Origin: Candidatus Liminaster caballi
GTDB lineage: Bacteria; Bacteroidota; Bacteroidia; Bacteroidales; UBA3663
Assembly (NCBI GenBank): GCA_018065085.1
Contig: JAGHUA010000016.1
Span: 1 to 34,951 of the forward strand
Direction of reading: 5' to 3'
Length of the DNA: 34,951 nt
Of this stretch, positions 34,239 to 34,951 are shown in pieces. Position 1 is the stretch's first letter. Every line of letters begins with the position of its first letter. The notes under the pieces were generated by a model. It did not search any database and was not told where the DNA came from. It was given only the letters and a program-made list of their open reading frames with translations. The position numbers were made by a program, and so were the translations under genes.

Positions 34239-34951
34239 TTGCGTAGGTTTATATTATATATAATAATGTGTATGCCGTTGCTTTTGCTCGCACAACAGAA
34301 GCAACAGCAGAAACCTCGTCTGATATATCTCGAACATGCCAACACGCTAAGTTTCGATAAGGCCGTGGATGAAGAACGTCAGGTTTTGCGCGGTGATGTG
34401 CTGTTCCGTCAGGACAGTATATACATGTCATGCGACAGTGCCTATTTCTATCAGTCACGCAACTCGTTTGAGGCGTTCAGCAATGTGGAGATGTGGGAGG
34501 GCGATACGCTTCATCTCTGGTGCGACTCACTTTCATACGATGGCGACAAACTGGAGGGCGAGCTGTTTGACAATGTGCGCATGAGGCATAATGATACGGA
34601 GCTTCACACAGAATACATGATTTATTACCGTCAGGAAGGAAAGGCTCACTATCCATATAGCGGTTACATCATGGATCCTGATAACCATCTGCTAAGTGAT
34701 CTTGGCTGGTATTATACGCAGACTAAGCTGTCTGTGTTCCGCAATAATGTCGTGATGCGCCACTATGACTTCTCGAAGATGGGCGAGGAGCGTCCTCTGT
34801 ATCCAGATCCAGACTCAGAATCATACCGACCTGATATGACGCTCTATGGTGATACTCTGCACTATAATTTTGAGTCTGACGATGCGTGGATTCTCGGTCC
34901 GTCGAAGGTGGTCAATGACACCGCAACGCTCTATACAAATCTCGGTACAAT
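34239..34951 (+). CDS. OstA-like (LptA/LptD N-domain) protein, 3' truncated by window
   Basis: The frame is open to the window end. It reads RLIYLEHANTLSFDKAVDEERQVLRGDVLFRQDSIYMSCDSAYFY, then ..SNVEMWEGDTLHLWCDSLSYDGDKLEGELFDNVRMRHNDTELHT. This V-F-x-x-x-V-x-(M/W) ladder of short beta repeats is the OstA-like domain that carries lipopolysaccharide across the periplasm. The first ATG (34266) would leave only a short hydrophobic leader. The TTG at 34239 gives MRRFILYIIMCMPLLLLAQQ, a proper signal peptide, and is preferred; a TTG at 34206 overlapping the SurA stop is also open. The neighbours support an outer-membrane biogenesis operon. Confidence 0.82.
   Translation, partial: MRRFILYIIMCMPLLLLAQQKQQQKPRLIYLEHANTLSFDKAVDEERQVLRGDVLFRQDSIYMSCDSAYFYQSRNSFEAFSNVEMWEGDTLHLWCDSLSYDGDKLEGELFDNVRMRHNDTELHTEYMIYYRQEGKAHYPYSGYIMDPDNHLLSDLGWYYTQTKLSVFRNNVVMRHYDFSKMGEERPLYPDPDSESYRPDMTLYGDTLHYNFESDDAWILGPSKVVNDTATLYTNLGT

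Overview
The window looks like a chromosomal segment of a Bacteroidales bacterium, most likely Prevotella/Segatella-like. Four things point there. Start codons have little or no Shine-Dalgarno sequence. Bacteroidetes-type promoters (TTTG or TTG, about 20 bp, then TAnnTTTG, usually TATCTTTGC) recur throughout. Outer-membrane beta-barrel and lipoprotein genes of Bacteroidetes type are frequent. An envelope cluster of PpiC/SurA proteins leads into an OstA-like gene. No rRNA, tRNA, CRISPR array, transposase or integrase was seen.

Layout. 1-3.6 kb: the 3' end of GAPDH with its terminator, a FucP-type sugar transporter, then on the minus strand plsC followed by a PP2C-like phosphatase, and a 65-aa membrane protein. 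3.6-8.8 kb: a small beta-barrel protein, then purB, an RsuA/RluB-type pseudouridine synthase with a long Gln/Gly/Tyr/Arg-rich N-terminus, and asnS. 8.8-13.5 kb: a carboxypeptidase-D-like/TonB-type outer membrane protein behind a promoter that carries helically phased direct repeats, then a lipoprotein fusing an alpha/beta hydrolase to an S41 protease. 13.5-16 kb: an A+T-richer, partly decayed accessory patch with a DUF234-type ATPase, a headless gene fragment and an orphan ORF. 16-18.5 kb: zinc-ribbon protein, HEAT-like protein, Ntn-type amidohydrolase and PspC protein. 18.5-20.9 kb: a membrane-anchored TPR-LytTR regulator followed at once by an unusual 0.55-kb array. 20.9-25.5 kb, minus strand: hisS, dcp and a Ca2+/Na+ antiporter. 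25.6-29.3 kb: metH, then a 9-bp tandem repeat, then a convergent nitroreductase. 30-35 kb: two PpiC-family proteins, a SurA-like chaperone and an OstA-like protein that runs off the end.

Most genes are ordinary housekeeping or envelope functions. The best candidate for something undescribed is the array at 20234-20782. It has about 13 head-to-tail units of 41-42 bp, each with two different dyads about 21 bp apart. Dyad symmetry survives base changes on both arms, and the array sits directly behind a LytTR regulator gene. Second is a series of four or five direct repeats spaced 20-21 bp that ends on the -33 element of the outer-membrane-protein gene at 9084. Both patterns are visible directly; their function is inference.
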